NCBI RefSeq assembly: GCF_011742925.1
Contig: NZ_WAEL01000010.1
Location: 186,001-250,000, forward strand
Length of the DNA: 64,000 nucleotides
Direction of reading: 5' to 3'
Origin: Fibrivirga algicola
GTDB taxonomy: Bacteria; Bacteroidota; Bacteroidia; Cytophagales; Spirosomataceae
Below the pieces are notes generated by a model. The model had not been told where the DNA came from and did no database searches. It worked only from the letters and a program-made list of their open reading frames with translations. Below are positions 52,545 through 61,549 of the stretch, piece by piece. A program made the position numbers and the translations under genes. Every line of letters begins with the position of its first letter. The first letter of the stretch is position 1.

Positions 52545-52967
52545 ATGAATCGAATTTTTATGTTTTTAAAAGCAAAATCGATCGGTTTGCTTATTGGAAT
52601 TCTCTGGACTACACTGTCGTGTTTTACCAACACAGCAGACCCTACGCAAGCCATTGGCGTATCGATAAAATTGGGTGAGGCGCATCAGTTAGCTGCTTTT
52701 TTCGATACAGATCTTGAGTTGCGAATAGACCCGGTAGGAGTAGACTTCCCCTCTGTTCGGGCTAATCAGGCCGAGGTTATCATGCGTTCTTTCTTTAAAA
52801 AGTATCCGCCCGTTCGATTTCAAACCGCTGATCAGGGTAGTACGGCACATTTGCGGTATGCTACCGGCACATACTGGTCAGGCTCCCGCGCATTTCATGT
52901 AAGCGTATTGATGCGACAGGCTACACCCGGTCATTACCGTATTCATTCTATTCAGGTCAATGAATAA
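52545..52967 (+). CDS. DUF4783-domain protein
   Basis: A 140-residue exported protein; Cys26 (TTLSC) may be lipidated. The mature domain (IGVSIKLGEAHQLAAFFDTDLELRI ... AEVIMRSFFKKYPP ... GTYWSGSRAFHVSVLMRQ) is DUF4783, an NTF2-like fold found in Bacteroidota. Function unknown. Confidence 0.85.
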   Translation: MNRIFMFLKAKSIGLLIGILWTTLSCFTNTADPTQAIGVSIKLGEAHQLAAFFDTDLELRIDPVGVDFPSVRANQAEVIMRSFFKKYPPVRFQTADQGSTAHLRYATGTYWSGSRAFHVSVLMRQATPGHYRIHSIQVNE

Positions 52968-53082
52968 AAGTAGCCTGGAAAGTCATTTGTCCAGGGGGTA
53001 GAAAATGACCTATTAGCTGACCGGATAGAACAGGCTGGTGTAAGTAGCTTCAAAACGGTTCTTTCAGACATAGAACTTCCTC

Positions 53083-53112
53083 ACTTTTTCCGATTTCCTC
53101 CCCCTATCTTTG
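53083..53112 (+). promoter_or_regulatory. Bacteroidota-type promoter of the gene at 53136
   Basis: TATCTTTG (53105-53112) is an exact TAnnTTTG -7 element. About 19 bases upstream the T-rich ACTTTTTC (53083-53090) is a weak -33 element. The predicted start leaves a leader of only about 15-20 bases. Confidence 0.6.
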
Positions 53113-53135
53113 TACTTTCTTTATGGAAGTTCACA

Positions 53136-53738
53136 ATGACCATTAAAACAAAAAAATACGCTTTAGATCAAAAGACGTACATCAACTTAGCTATTCGGCA
53201 GTGGGTACGTGACAATTGGCTGTGGAGCGGCGTACCGCTGGCTCTGATTCTGATCAATGCCATCCTGAACCTGACGGGAGTTTATCCCAACTACTGGATT
53301 TATGTTGTCGTTATCTTGCTGACAATCATTTATGTACTGTTCTGGGCAGTGCAGTTCACGGGCGTTTCGCAGTCGGAGCAGTTCAAACCAATGTTCGAGA
53401 AGTACGTCTACGAGATCGACAGCCGGCATATCATGATGAAGCTGAACGCCAAGGAAGGCGGCATGTTGAAATGGGATATGATCAAGGCCGCCGTCAAAGA
53501 TAAAAACGCTTACATACTTCAGCTAGGTAATGGGCTGGATGGCGCCAACACACCCGCCATGAACCCATTCATGAAGTACCTGGCCAGCCAGATGGGTCGG
53601 GCGCAGTTCTTATATCTGCCCTTCTCCATCTTTACCAGCGAAAGCGATCAGCGGTTCATGGACTTGCTGCTCCGTCGGAAAGGCCTGCTGGCTGCCGACG
53701 AAACCAAAGAAGTAAAGGAAGCTAAGGAGGTCAAATAA
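53136..53738 (+). CDS. YcxB-like membrane protein
   Basis: A 200-residue protein with two membrane helices (about 28-48 and 53-74) and a soluble C-terminal domain (FEKYVYEIDSRHIMMKLNAKEGGMLKWDMIKAAVKDKNAYIL) of the YcxB-like pattern, ending in a charged repeat rich in K, E and V. Function unknown. A hairpin terminator follows. Confidence 0.72.
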   Translation: MTIKTKKYALDQKTYINLAIRQWVRDNWLWSGVPLALILINAILNLTGVYPNYWIYVVVILLTIIYVLFWAVQFTGVSQSEQFKPMFEKYVYEIDSRHIMMKLNAKEGGMLKWDMIKAAVKDKNAYILQLGNGLDGANTPAMNPFMKYLASQMGRAQFLYLPFSIFTSESDQRFMDLLLRRKGLLAADETKEVKEAKEVK

Positions 53739-53758
53739 TCGCTTCCGTACGCGAACCG

Positions 53759-53809
53759 AACGGGCTTCGGCGTTACCTTTCAAGGAGCGCTGAAGCCCGT
53801 TTCTTTTTT
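53759..53809 (+). terminator. Intrinsic terminator directly before the acetoacetate-CoA ligase start
   Basis: Arms 53759-53772 and 53788-53801 (14 bases, one G-T pair) followed by TTCTTTTTT. It ends three or four bases before the ATG at 53813, so the downstream gene has no room for its own promoter after it. Confidence 0.85.
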
Positions 53810-53812
53810 GCC

Positions 53813-55780
53813 ATGATCCAACCTTTCGACTCGCCCACCGGGCCCATCTGGACCCCAAGTGCCCGATTTCAGCAACAGTCCAGGCTTAAACAGTTTATCG
53901 ATTACCTGTTTGTTAAACACGGCCTGTACCTGCGCAACTACGACGATCTGTGGAACTGGTCGGTTGTTAATCTCGACGATTTCTGGGAGGCCATCGCCAG
54001 TTATTTTGAGGTGCAGTTTCATACGCCCTACCAGCAGGTGATCGATCGCCCACGATATGGCATGATTGGCACGCGCTGGTTTACCGGAGCCACCGTCAAT
54101 TACGCCGAACATATTTTCCGGAATGCGACCAGCCAGACGCCGGCGCTATTGTTTGCCTCAGAAAAAAATCGGCTACGCAGCCTATCCTGGTCCGAACTGG
54201 CACATCAGGTTGGGGCACTGGCGCAGTTTTTGCGCCAGCAGGGCGTCGGCGTTGGCGATCGGGTGGTAGCGCTGCTACCCAACGTACCCGAGGCTGTCAT
54301 TGGCTTTCTGGCCACGCAGTCGCTCGGTGCCGTGTGGTCGAGTTGCTCGCCTGATTTTGGTACCGCCAGTGTGCTGGACCGTTTCCGTCAGATTGAACCG
54401 AAAGTGCTGATTATGGCCGACGGCTACACCTACAATGGAAAAGCGGTAGACAAATCCGCCGATCTGGCTACGTTGCGGTTGGGGCTTCCTACGCTTAAGC
54501 AGGTAATATGGGTGCCTTTTCTGTCGCCAACGGCGCAGGTACCCAATGGGGTACTGGTATGGGATGAGGTGCTTAAAACGCCATTTACTGACCTTACTTT
54601 TGAGCCTGTTCCGTTCGACCACCCTATGTGGGTGCTTTTTTCGTCGGGTACAACGGGGAAGCCCAAAGCCATTACCCACAGCGTGGGCGGTTGCCTGATC
54701 GAGCATCTGAAAACGCTGGCTCTGCACCAGGATGTACGCGCTGGTGAGCGGTACTTCTGGTACTCAACTACGGGCTGGATGATGTGGAATTTCTCGGTGG
54801 CTTCGTTGCTGGTGGGTGCCACGCTGGTGTTGTACGAAGGGTCGCCGGCTTACCCCGATATGAACCGCCTCTGGCAACTCATCGACCAGGCCCAGATCAC
54901 GCATTTCGGTGGTGGAGCAGCCTACTTCCTGGCCTGCATGCGGGCAGGTATGACGCCTGGTTCATCGATGGGGCTACGCTCACTACGCAGTATTGGCGCA
55001 ACGGGCTCGCCGCTGCCGCCCGAGGGTTTTCGCTGGGTGTACGAGTCGGTTCGCTCCGATGTATGGCTGATCTCGTTTAGCGGCGGCACTGACGTGTGCA
55101 GCGGTTTTGTGGGCGGTAATCCGATGGCGCCGGTGGTGGCGGGCGAAATCCAATGTCGGTTGCTGGGTTGCAAGGTCGAAGCGTATGACGAGCAGGGTGA
55201 ACCGGTGCGCGAGGCACTGGGCGAAATGATGATCCTGGAGCCGATGCCGTCTATGCCCATCTACTTCTGGAACGACCCGAATAACGAGCGGTACCGGAGC
55301 AGCTATTTCGAAAACGACCCTGATACCTGGCGGCACGGCGATTGGATCAAGATCACCGATCGGGGCAGCGTTGTGATTTACGGCCGGTCAGACGCGACGC
55401 TCAACCGCGATGGTGTGCGCATTGGTACGGCTGAAATCTATTCAGCCGTAGAGAGTTTACCCGAAATTGCCGATAGCCTGGTTGTCGGTATCGAGTTGCC
55501 CGATGGCACGTATCGCATGCCGCTGTTTGTGGTGCTTCGTCAGGGATATACACTGACCGACGAACTGACCAAACGGATCAAGCAAACGTTGCGTACGCAG
55601 TACAGTCCCCGGCACGTACCCGACAGTATTCACCCCGTCGACGAGGTGCCGTACACAATCAGTGGGAAGAAGATGGAAACGCCGGTGAAAAAGATCCTCA
55701 TGGGCCAGCAGGCCGATCGCGTTGCCAGTCCCGATACCATGCGCAACCCCGGTTCGCTGGCAGCCTTTGAACATATTTGA
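53813..55780 (+). CDS. Acetoacetate-CoA ligase
   Basis: A 655-residue AMP-forming acyl-CoA synthetase of the acetoacetyl-CoA synthetase type, judged by length and N-terminal cap (WTPSARFQQQSRLKQFIDYL ... NWSVVNLDDFWEAIASYFEV). Adenylation motifs: FSSGTTGKPKAITHS (about 275-289), SIGATGSPLPPEGF, SFSGGTDVCSGFVGG, the GDWIKITDRG hinge (about 508) and the C-terminal lysine in TISGKKMETPVKK. It converts acetoacetate, ATP and CoA to acetoacetyl-CoA, for ketone-body use or lipid synthesis. Confidence 0.93.
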   Translation: MIQPFDSPTGPIWTPSARFQQQSRLKQFIDYLFVKHGLYLRNYDDLWNWSVVNLDDFWEAIASYFEVQFHTPYQQVIDRPRYGMIGTRWFTGATVNYAEHIFRNATSQTPALLFASEKNRLRSLSWSELAHQVGALAQFLRQQGVGVGDRVVALLPNVPEAVIGFLATQSLGAVWSSCSPDFGTASVLDRFRQIEPKVLIMADGYTYNGKAVDKSADLATLRLGLPTLKQVIWVPFLSPTAQVPNGVLVWDEVLKTPFTDLTFEPVPFDHPMWVLFSSGTTGKPKAITHSVGGCLIEHLKTLALHQDVRAGERYFWYSTTGWMMWNFSVASLLVGATLVLYEGSPAYPDMNRLWQLIDQAQITHFGGGAAYFLACMRAGMTPGSSMGLRSLRSIGATGSPLPPEGFRWVYESVRSDVWLISFSGGTDVCSGFVGGNPMAPVVAGEIQCRLLGCKVEAYDEQGEPVREALGEMMILEPMPSMPIYFWNDPNNERYRSSYFENDPDTWRHGDWIKITDRGSVVIYGRSDATLNRDGVRIGTAEIYSAVESLPEIADSLVVGIELPDGTYRMPLFVVLRQGYTLTDELTKRIKQTLRTQYSPRHVPDSIHPVDEVPYTISGKKMETPVKKILMGQQADRVASPDTMRNPGSLAAFEHI

Positions 55781-55879
55781 CGGTGCGTGAAAATTGCCAT
55801 CAACTTTCGCTCAGTTTATCCTGATCTGGCAAACATTAATGAAGCTTTTTAGTGTTACGCTTCTATACGCAACAACCTG

Positions 55880-57586
55880 ATGAACACCCCAATGGCATCC
55901 AACGACTCTACGCCATCGCCGGAACGAATTTCTAATGACCGGACCATTGTTCGGTTGCCCATGCTGCTCGGTCTCACCCTTGCCGGGGGGGTATTGATCG
56001 GTGCCTCTTTTTTTGGTGGAACCAAGGGGTTGAACTCAGTTGGCCGGGGCTACCTCAAGTACAAAGAGATCCTTCAGCTGATTGAAAACAACTACGTCGA
56101 TTCGGTAAATACCGACGACCTTGTCGATTTCTCAATCACCAAGATGCTGGAGAAACTCGACCCGCATACAGCTTATCTGAACCCGACCGACGCTGTGGCG
56201 GCCCGCTCACAACTTGAGGGTGGTTTTGATGGCATTGGCGTCGAGTTCAATATTTTTGCCGACACCGTTTATGTGGTTACACCCCTGGCCGGTGGCCCTT
56301 CTGAAGCAGCCGGTATTCGTAGCGGTGACAAGATCCTAAAAGTTGATGAGACGCCGCTGACGGCGAAAGGTGTAGACAACAGTGCTGTGTATAAAGCCAT
56401 GCGGGGTAAGCGGGGTACCGAAGTACGATTAACGGTGCTCTCGAAAGGACAACGCCCACGGGTAGTCACCGTCACCCGTGACCGGATTCCTACCTACGCC
56501 GTCGATGCCGCCTATATGACAGACGCCCAAACGGGCTATCTGAAGGTGAATCGTTTCTCCGATTCGGCTTATGAAGAGTTTAGAACCGCATTGGCTGGCC
56601 TGAAGCAGCAGGGTATGAAACAACTTGTGCTCGACCTGCGCAACAACCCCGGCGGCTATCTGGACCGGGCCACCAATATGGCCGATGAGTTTATCGACGG
56701 TAACAAGCTGCTGGTGTATACCGATGGAAAAGATGACCGCTACGACCGTAAGTATTTTGCCAAGATGAACGGTCAGTTTGAAGACGGTGCGCTCATCGTG
56801 CTCATCGACGAAGGCAGTGCGTCGGCATCTGAAATTCTGGCTGGTGCCCTGCAGGATCATGACCGGGGTTACATTGTGGGCCGTCGCTCGTTTGGGAAAG
56901 GACTGGTGCAAATGCCTGTACAGCTATCAGACGGCTCTGAACTGCGCCTGACCATTTCGCGCTACTACACGCCTACGGGCCGTAGCATTCAGAAACCCTA
57001 CGTACCAGGTCAGGAAGGCGACTACGAAAAAGAACTCGAGTTGCGGTCGAAGCGGGGGGAATACTACATCGCCGACAGTATCAAGAACGACCCCAAGAGC
57101 GTATTCAAGACGGATAAAGGCCGTACTGTATACGGTGGTGGCGGCATTACTCCCGACTATTTCGTGCCCCGCGATTCGAGCTGGCAAACGGCCTATCTGG
57201 GTCAGTTGTACGCCAAAAATATCATTCGTGAGTTTGCGCTGTCGTATGCAAACGATAACCGGGTCCGGTTGGAGAAGATGCCATTTGCCGAATTTGACAA
57301 AGCGGTGAACCTGACTGAAGAGCAACTGAGCGCGATGAACAAAGCAGCGGTAGCAGAAGGTGTGAAGTTTAACGCCGCTGAGTTTGCCCGCTCGAAAGAC
57401 TACATACGTACCCAGACCAAAGCGCTCATTGCCCGCTACGTTTACCAGAAAGCCAATAAAGGTGGTCAGAATAATGAGTTCTACCGCGTCATGAACACGG
57501 CCGACAACACTTACGTGAAAGCGCTGACACTTTTTGGCAAGGCACAAGAATTAGAGTTTGGCCCTAAGGCAGTAGGGAAAAAATAA
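55880..57586 (+). CDS. C-terminal processing peptidase (S41/CtpA family)
   Basis: A 568-residue protease. A short cytoplasmic tail leads into one membrane helix (about 28-48), then a helical cap, a PDZ domain (about 95-180; GGFDGIGVEFNI and GPSEAAGIRSGDKILKVDE) and the S41 core with NNPGGYLDRA, the serine motif GSASASEI (about 313-320) and the lysine of RRSFGKGLVQ (about 338). The C-terminal 120 residues are helical. It degrades or trims periplasmic proteins. Standalone, closed by the imperfect hairpin at 57585. Confidence 0.93.
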   Translation: MNTPMASNDSTPSPERISNDRTIVRLPMLLGLTLAGGVLIGASFFGGTKGLNSVGRGYLKYKEILQLIENNYVDSVNTDDLVDFSITKMLEKLDPHTAYLNPTDAVAARSQLEGGFDGIGVEFNIFADTVYVVTPLAGGPSEAAGIRSGDKILKVDETPLTAKGVDNSAVYKAMRGKRGTEVRLTVLSKGQRPRVVTVTRDRIPTYAVDAAYMTDAQTGYLKVNRFSDSAYEEFRTALAGLKQQGMKQLVLDLRNNPGGYLDRATNMADEFIDGNKLLVYTDGKDDRYDRKYFAKMNGQFEDGALIVLIDEGSASASEILAGALQDHDRGYIVGRRSFGKGLVQMPVQLSDGSELRLTISRYYTPTGRSIQKPYVPGQEGDYEKELELRSKRGEYYIADSIKNDPKSVFKTDKGRTVYGGGGITPDYFVPRDSSWQTAYLGQLYAKNIIREFALSYANDNRVRLEKMPFAEFDKAVNLTEEQLSAMNKAAVAEGVKFNAAEFARSKDYIRTQTKALIARYVYQKANKGGQNNEFYRVMNTADNTYVKALTLFGKAQELEFGPKAVGKK

Positions 57587-57686
57587 GGTTGACATTTACA
57601 GTTTGCTGTTTGACGTTGCATAGCTACTTCGCCATCTGGTGGGTTAGCAGCGCAACGTCAAACAGCAAACCGTAAACGTTAACCTT
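57585..57686. terminator. Convergent hairpin and 48-base repeat, copy 2
   Basis: Arms 57585-57619 and 57652-57686 pair over 35 bases with three mismatches. The stop codons of both flanking genes lie in the hairpin. The central part (57612-57659) is the reverse-complement relative of the repeat at 45079-45126. Confidence 0.75.
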
Positions 57687-59808
57687 ATTTCTGTAGTAAC
57701 TCCTGCACCAGGCGATCTGCTTTGTAGATATAGCGCATGGCAGCCAGAATACCTCCCGCATGCACGGAGACAGCTCGGTTGGCATCGGGCACGAAGATGA
57801 ACGAACCGGGCAGACTCTCCATATTGCCGTCGAAAACCAGCCCTACCGCTTCCCGGTTTTTGTTGATCATCGGACTCCCCGAGTTTCCCCCGATGATGTC
57901 GTTTGTCGAAATAAAGCACATCGGCTGTTTCAGCAGTTCGGCGGGTGGATTGGCCCAGCGCGCTGGAAGGTTCCACGGCGCTTTGTTGCCAAACGAATAG
58001 CTGCGATCATACAGGCCGGCAAACGTGGTGACCACCGGTGCCATCGTGCCATTATACGGATAGCCTTTTACTACGCCATCATTAATACGTAAGGAAAACG
58101 TAGCGTCGGGCGGAATGGCCGTGCCGTAGGTATCGTATAGCGCTCGTCCCAGCTGACTACGAAGTACCTGCTGCCGAGCTGTTAGGTCGCGCACGGTGGT
58201 ATTTACCGCCAGAAATCGCTTGCCTCCCAGCCGCCCCAATGCCAGCAGTGGATCGGTACTGCTGTTCAGTGCCGCCGCACCGCCATCCGTGAGCAACGAA
58301 ACAAAACGCCGATCGGTGAGTTTGGTCGCTGCCAGTAACGCTGCTGCGGCTTCGCGCGGGGTACGTACCTGACCATTCGGGCCCGTCAGGGCCGCCTTCA
58401 CATACGGATCGTCGTTGCCCAGCGCGGCTTGTGCCTCGCTGAAATGAGCGGCCAGAAAAGCCTCTTCCAGTGCCCGGCTTTTGGGCTTTGGTAGCTCATC
58501 CAGCACTCCCTTTGCCTGTTCCCAAACGACCGGATTGGCCGCCACCGCCGCATTGACAAAGCCGAGGGTCATGGCAAATGTCATGGTTTCGCCCAGCGCA
58601 ATCGGGTTAGGGGACAGGTACGTGTAATCGTTAAAGGCTTTTCGGAGGTCAGCTACATTAGCTGCGATATCATCCCATGTTTTGAGGGAGATGCCCTTCT
58701 TCTGCGCATCTGCTTTGAATGTGCGCTCGAATGCGGCCTTGCGGGCCAGCAGGTAGGGGTCGCGAAGTCCGGTAAGCTGACCACTGCTGGCTTTGTGGCT
58801 GTTTTCCAGATTGAAGATCTCATTCAGGACGCTGTCGCTTTTGGCGGTGGCATTATAAGCCTGTAAGGCGTTTGAGCGACTGCGAAGCAACGATAGCGTA
58901 TATGGAAATTGCAGGTCGCGATCGTATTCCAACTCGGCTACCGTTTTCAGGCGTTCGGTACTGCCGGGGTTACCCGTCACAAAAGTGGGCTCGCCCTCCC
59001 GAATGCCGTTTGGGTTGAACTTAAAAAAGTGCGTTGTCTTCAGGGGTTTGCCGTTATCGTACACGCGGAAAAACGAACAGTCGAGCGCGTAGCGTGGGTA
59101 TGTGAAGTTGTCGGGGTCACCGCCAAAAAAGCCCAGGTTCAGTTCGGGCATGAACACCAGCCGAACATCGGTGAACCGCTTGAATCCGTAGAGCGCATAC
59201 CGGCCGCCATCGTAGAAAGTAATCGTTTGCAGTTCGAGTCCTTTCCAACCGGTTTTGGCGGTGTACTCGTCCTTGATGTCGGAGAAGATTTTTTCGCGCG
59301 CCTGTACCTGTGCCTGTTCGTCGCTGCCAGCAGCCGTTACGGCATCCTGTACGCGTTTCGAGATGTCTTCGATCTTCACCAGCTGATCCACAAATAGCCC
59401 GTCTACTTTGCGTTCTTCGCCAGGTGTTTTGGCGAAGAACCCCGATGCATTTAGGTTTTCACCCCGGCGGGTTACGCCTGTTCCCGACTCGCGGGCGCAG
59501 TGGTGGTTGGTCATTACCAGCCCGTTGGCCGACACAAATGAGGCTGAGCAATAATCGGCAAACCGAAGCGAGGCCAGCCGTACTTCTTCAAACCACTTAG
59601 CGTCGGGGGTGAAGCCGTAGGTCTTCTTGAAATAGTCGGTCGGTGGGGTATCGAACGTCCACATCTTGCCCATGTCGAACGGGCCAGCCTGAACGGTGTC
59701 GGGGTTAAGCGTTGCCGATGGTGCCTGGGCCCAGCTAAGGGAAGCAGACAGTAGACCGACGAATAACGTACCTGCGAGGGGTAGTCGATGGGGTGAAAAG
59801 GAAATCAT
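57685..59808 (-). CDS. S46 dipeptidyl-peptidase (DPP7-type)
   Basis: A 707-residue secreted exopeptidase (signal peptide to about SWA-QA, residue 28). The chymotrypsin-fold residues are seen in TNHHCA (100-105), GGDPDNFTYPRY and GGNSGSP with Ser643. The residue 18 after the serine, which sets P1 preference in this family, is Gly661 in FDGN. That glycine is typical of DPP7 (hydrophobic P1), whereas DPP11 has FDRN (acidic P1). It releases dipeptides in the periplasm from imported oligopeptides. Confidence 0.93.
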   Translation of the reverse strand: MISFSPHRLPLAGTLFVGLLSASLSWAQAPSATLNPDTVQAGPFDMGKMWTFDTPPTDYFKKTYGFTPDAKWFEEVRLASLRFADYCSASFVSANGLVMTNHHCARESGTGVTRRGENLNASGFFAKTPGEERKVDGLFVDQLVKIEDISKRVQDAVTAAGSDEQAQVQAREKIFSDIKDEYTAKTGWKGLELQTITFYDGGRYALYGFKRFTDVRLVFMPELNLGFFGGDPDNFTYPRYALDCSFFRVYDNGKPLKTTHFFKFNPNGIREGEPTFVTGNPGSTERLKTVAELEYDRDLQFPYTLSLLRSRSNALQAYNATAKSDSVLNEIFNLENSHKASSGQLTGLRDPYLLARKAAFERTFKADAQKKGISLKTWDDIAANVADLRKAFNDYTYLSPNPIALGETMTFAMTLGFVNAAVAANPVVWEQAKGVLDELPKPKSRALEEAFLAAHFSEAQAALGNDDPYVKAALTGPNGQVRTPREAAAALLAATKLTDRRFVSLLTDGGAAALNSSTDPLLALGRLGGKRFLAVNTTVRDLTARQQVLRSQLGRALYDTYGTAIPPDATFSLRINDGVVKGYPYNGTMAPVVTTFAGLYDRSYSFGNKAPWNLPARWANPPAELLKQPMCFISTNDIIGGNSGSPMINKNREAVGLVFDGNMESLPGSFIFVPDANRAVSVHAGGILAAMRYIYKADRLVQELLQK

Positions 59809-59816
59809 AGAGACAG

Positions 59817-59838
59817 AAAAAGCCGCTGAAATACGGCT
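59817..59838 (-). terminator. Intrinsic terminator of the TIM-barrel isomerase gene
   Basis: On the minus strand AGCCG-N8-CGGCT is followed by TTTT (plus positions 59834-59838 and 59821-59825, then 59817-59820). It lies 39 bases after the stop at 59877 and just before the S46 start, so the two genes are probably separate units. Confidence 0.65.
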
Positions 59839-59876
59839 GTTAGTTGAGTTAAATCGGTAGTAAGATCAACGTCTGG

Positions 59877-60707
59877 TCAGTTCAGGCCCCGCAGAAAGGT
59901 CAGGCTTTTGGACATTTGCTCCATTGATCGCGACGATTCATCTTCGATGAAAAAGTGTCTAATACCGGCTTTCTTCGCTGCCCGCATAAAGGCCGCGATG
60001 CCAATATCACCTTCGCCCAGCACAACGTTCGATTCTACGTCGGCCTGGCCGGTCAAGCTATCGGGTGTGCCGGGTTTACGATCTTTCAAGTGGGCCAGCA
60101 AGAATCGTTTCGGGTATTGCTGCAGGAGTCTCACCGGGTCTGCACCGGGCGATTTAACCCAGAATACGTCCATCTCGAAGTTGACGTATTTTGGGTCCAG
60201 GTTCTGCGCCAGGTAATCGAAATAGGTGGTGCCGTTGGGCATCTTTTGGAACTCGTAGCCGTGGGTATGGTAGCAGAGCGTGAGTTTGGCATCAGCCAGC
60301 AATCGGCCAGCGGTGTTGAATACGTCGGTGGCCCGGTCAGCGTCGATACTGGTGAACAGATCGGCCGTGTGCGGAATCCAGAAACAGACTACGTATTTCA
60401 CGCCCAGCGCCTTGGCATCGGCAATGACTTTAGGTACATTCATTTCCAGATCGTCGAATTCCGCGCCCATACTGATGGCTTTGATACCGCGCTTGTCGAG
60501 CTCCTGCCGGAAGGCCGTGGGTGAAAGGCCATAGGTGCCAGCTACCTCTACTTCCCGAAAGCCCATCTGCTGCACCTTTGCCAGCGTGCCGGGTAGGTCG
60601 GTCTTGAACTGCTCACGAAAACTATAAAGTTCAAGGCCAACCGGGGCCGACTGGGCCAACGCGCTGGTGGTCAACAGACCTGCTAGAAGAAAAGGCAGGA
60701 GTTTCAT
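59877..60707 (-). CDS. Exported sugar phosphate isomerase/epimerase-like TIM-barrel protein
   Basis: A 276-residue protein with a signal peptide (MKLLPFLLAGLLTTSALA-QS). The barrel shows LYSFREQF (27-34), VEVAGTYG, CYHTHGYEF and EMDVFWV with the Glu/His/Asp residues expected to bind a metal, and HLKDRKPG. Secreted members of this xylose-isomerase-like family are common in Bacteroidota and often act on sugars or inositols; the substrate here is unknown. Confidence 0.85.
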   Translation of the reverse strand: MKLLPFLLAGLLTTSALAQSAPVGLELYSFREQFKTDLPGTLAKVQQMGFREVEVAGTYGLSPTAFRQELDKRGIKAISMGAEFDDLEMNVPKVIADAKALGVKYVVCFWIPHTADLFTSIDADRATDVFNTAGRLLADAKLTLCYHTHGYEFQKMPNGTTYFDYLAQNLDPKYVNFEMDVFWVKSPGADPVRLLQQYPKRFLLAHLKDRKPGTPDSLTGQADVESNVVLGEGDIGIAAFMRAAKKAGIRHFFIEDESSRSMEQMSKSLTFLRGLN

Positions 60708-60799
60708 GGAGTCAGGGTCAGGATTAATCGGCTAAAAGTAGCCAATTTTGCGTCATTACAAACGCAAAACACGGTAGCTTCTAACCGATAGTCCTGCAC

Positions 60800-61240
60800 T
60801 TATTTGCCTCGCTGCTCCTTTACTTCCTGGGCCGAAATAGCCGTTGCTTTGTTCCCGAAATTGCTGCGGACATACGTGAGTACATCGGCAATTTGCTGGT
60901 CGGTCAGAAAGTCATGGGCTGGCATTACATTATCGTAAGGCTCCCCGTCGACTTCAGCGTCTTTCAGCCCTTTCAGCAGCACACCAATCAGTCTGGCTTT
61001 GTCGCCGTTTACCCAATCGGTGCCACGTAGGGGTGGGTTGAGATTCGGCACTCCGCTACCGTCTATCTGGTGGCAGGTGAGGCAGTACTGTTTATAAATC
61101 GCCAGGCCGGGTTGTGTGGCAGTCGCCACCGTCTGGCTTTTCGGCAACGTACCTGCGGCTGGTTTTTTCGGCTGCGCAGCGAGTGACTGGCAAACGCCTA
61201 AAAACAGCAAAATGGCACTGGTTACTTTATACCTGATCAT
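60800..61240 (-). CDS. Periplasmic cytochrome c
   Basis: A 146-residue exported monohaem cytochrome (signal peptide cleaved near AAQ, residue 22). Cys53-Leu-Thr-Cys56-His57 holds the haem and Met106 (DNVMPAHDFL) is the likely sixth ligand. The LNPPLRGTDWVNGDKARLIGVLLKGL segment is common in cytochromes attached to PQQ or other periplasmic dehydrogenases. No dehydrogenase is adjacent here. Confidence 0.92.
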   Translation of the reverse strand: MIRYKVTSAILLFLGVCQSLAAQPKKPAAGTLPKSQTVATATQPGLAIYKQYCLTCHQIDGSGVPNLNPPLRGTDWVNGDKARLIGVLLKGLKDAEVDGEPYDNVMPAHDFLTDQQIADVLTYVRSNFGNKATAISAQEVKEQRGK

Positions 61241-61549
61241 TCGTGGAAAGTGATAATGTGTGTAAATGGGCCTCAGTATATAAAATGAAAGCTGAGATAT
61301 ACTGTGTACTTTTTTGTGCGTCTGCTTGGTCGTGAAGGCGCAATAAGGCGTTTACGGCGTCGAAAATTGCGGAGTAACTAATGAGGGATGCCTGATAGCA
61401 TCCTATTTTTTCGACAGTTTAACCGCCACAGGCGCTACCCGTTATGTTATCGGCTACAGCCTGGTCATGGCCTATTTAAATTCGGATAGTATGATGTCGA
61501 TCGTCACCATGAATCATTGACAAGATAAAGACAAATAAGGGGTTTTAGC
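61241..61549. other. Intergenic region upstream of the cytochrome c gene
   Basis: 309 bases. A dyad CAGTATAT (61274-61281) / ATATACTG (61297-61304) lies 34-64 bases before the cytochrome start and overlaps CTCAG/CTGAG arms, so an operator is possible. No exact promoter consensus, frame or RNA gene is seen in the rest. Confidence 0.4.
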
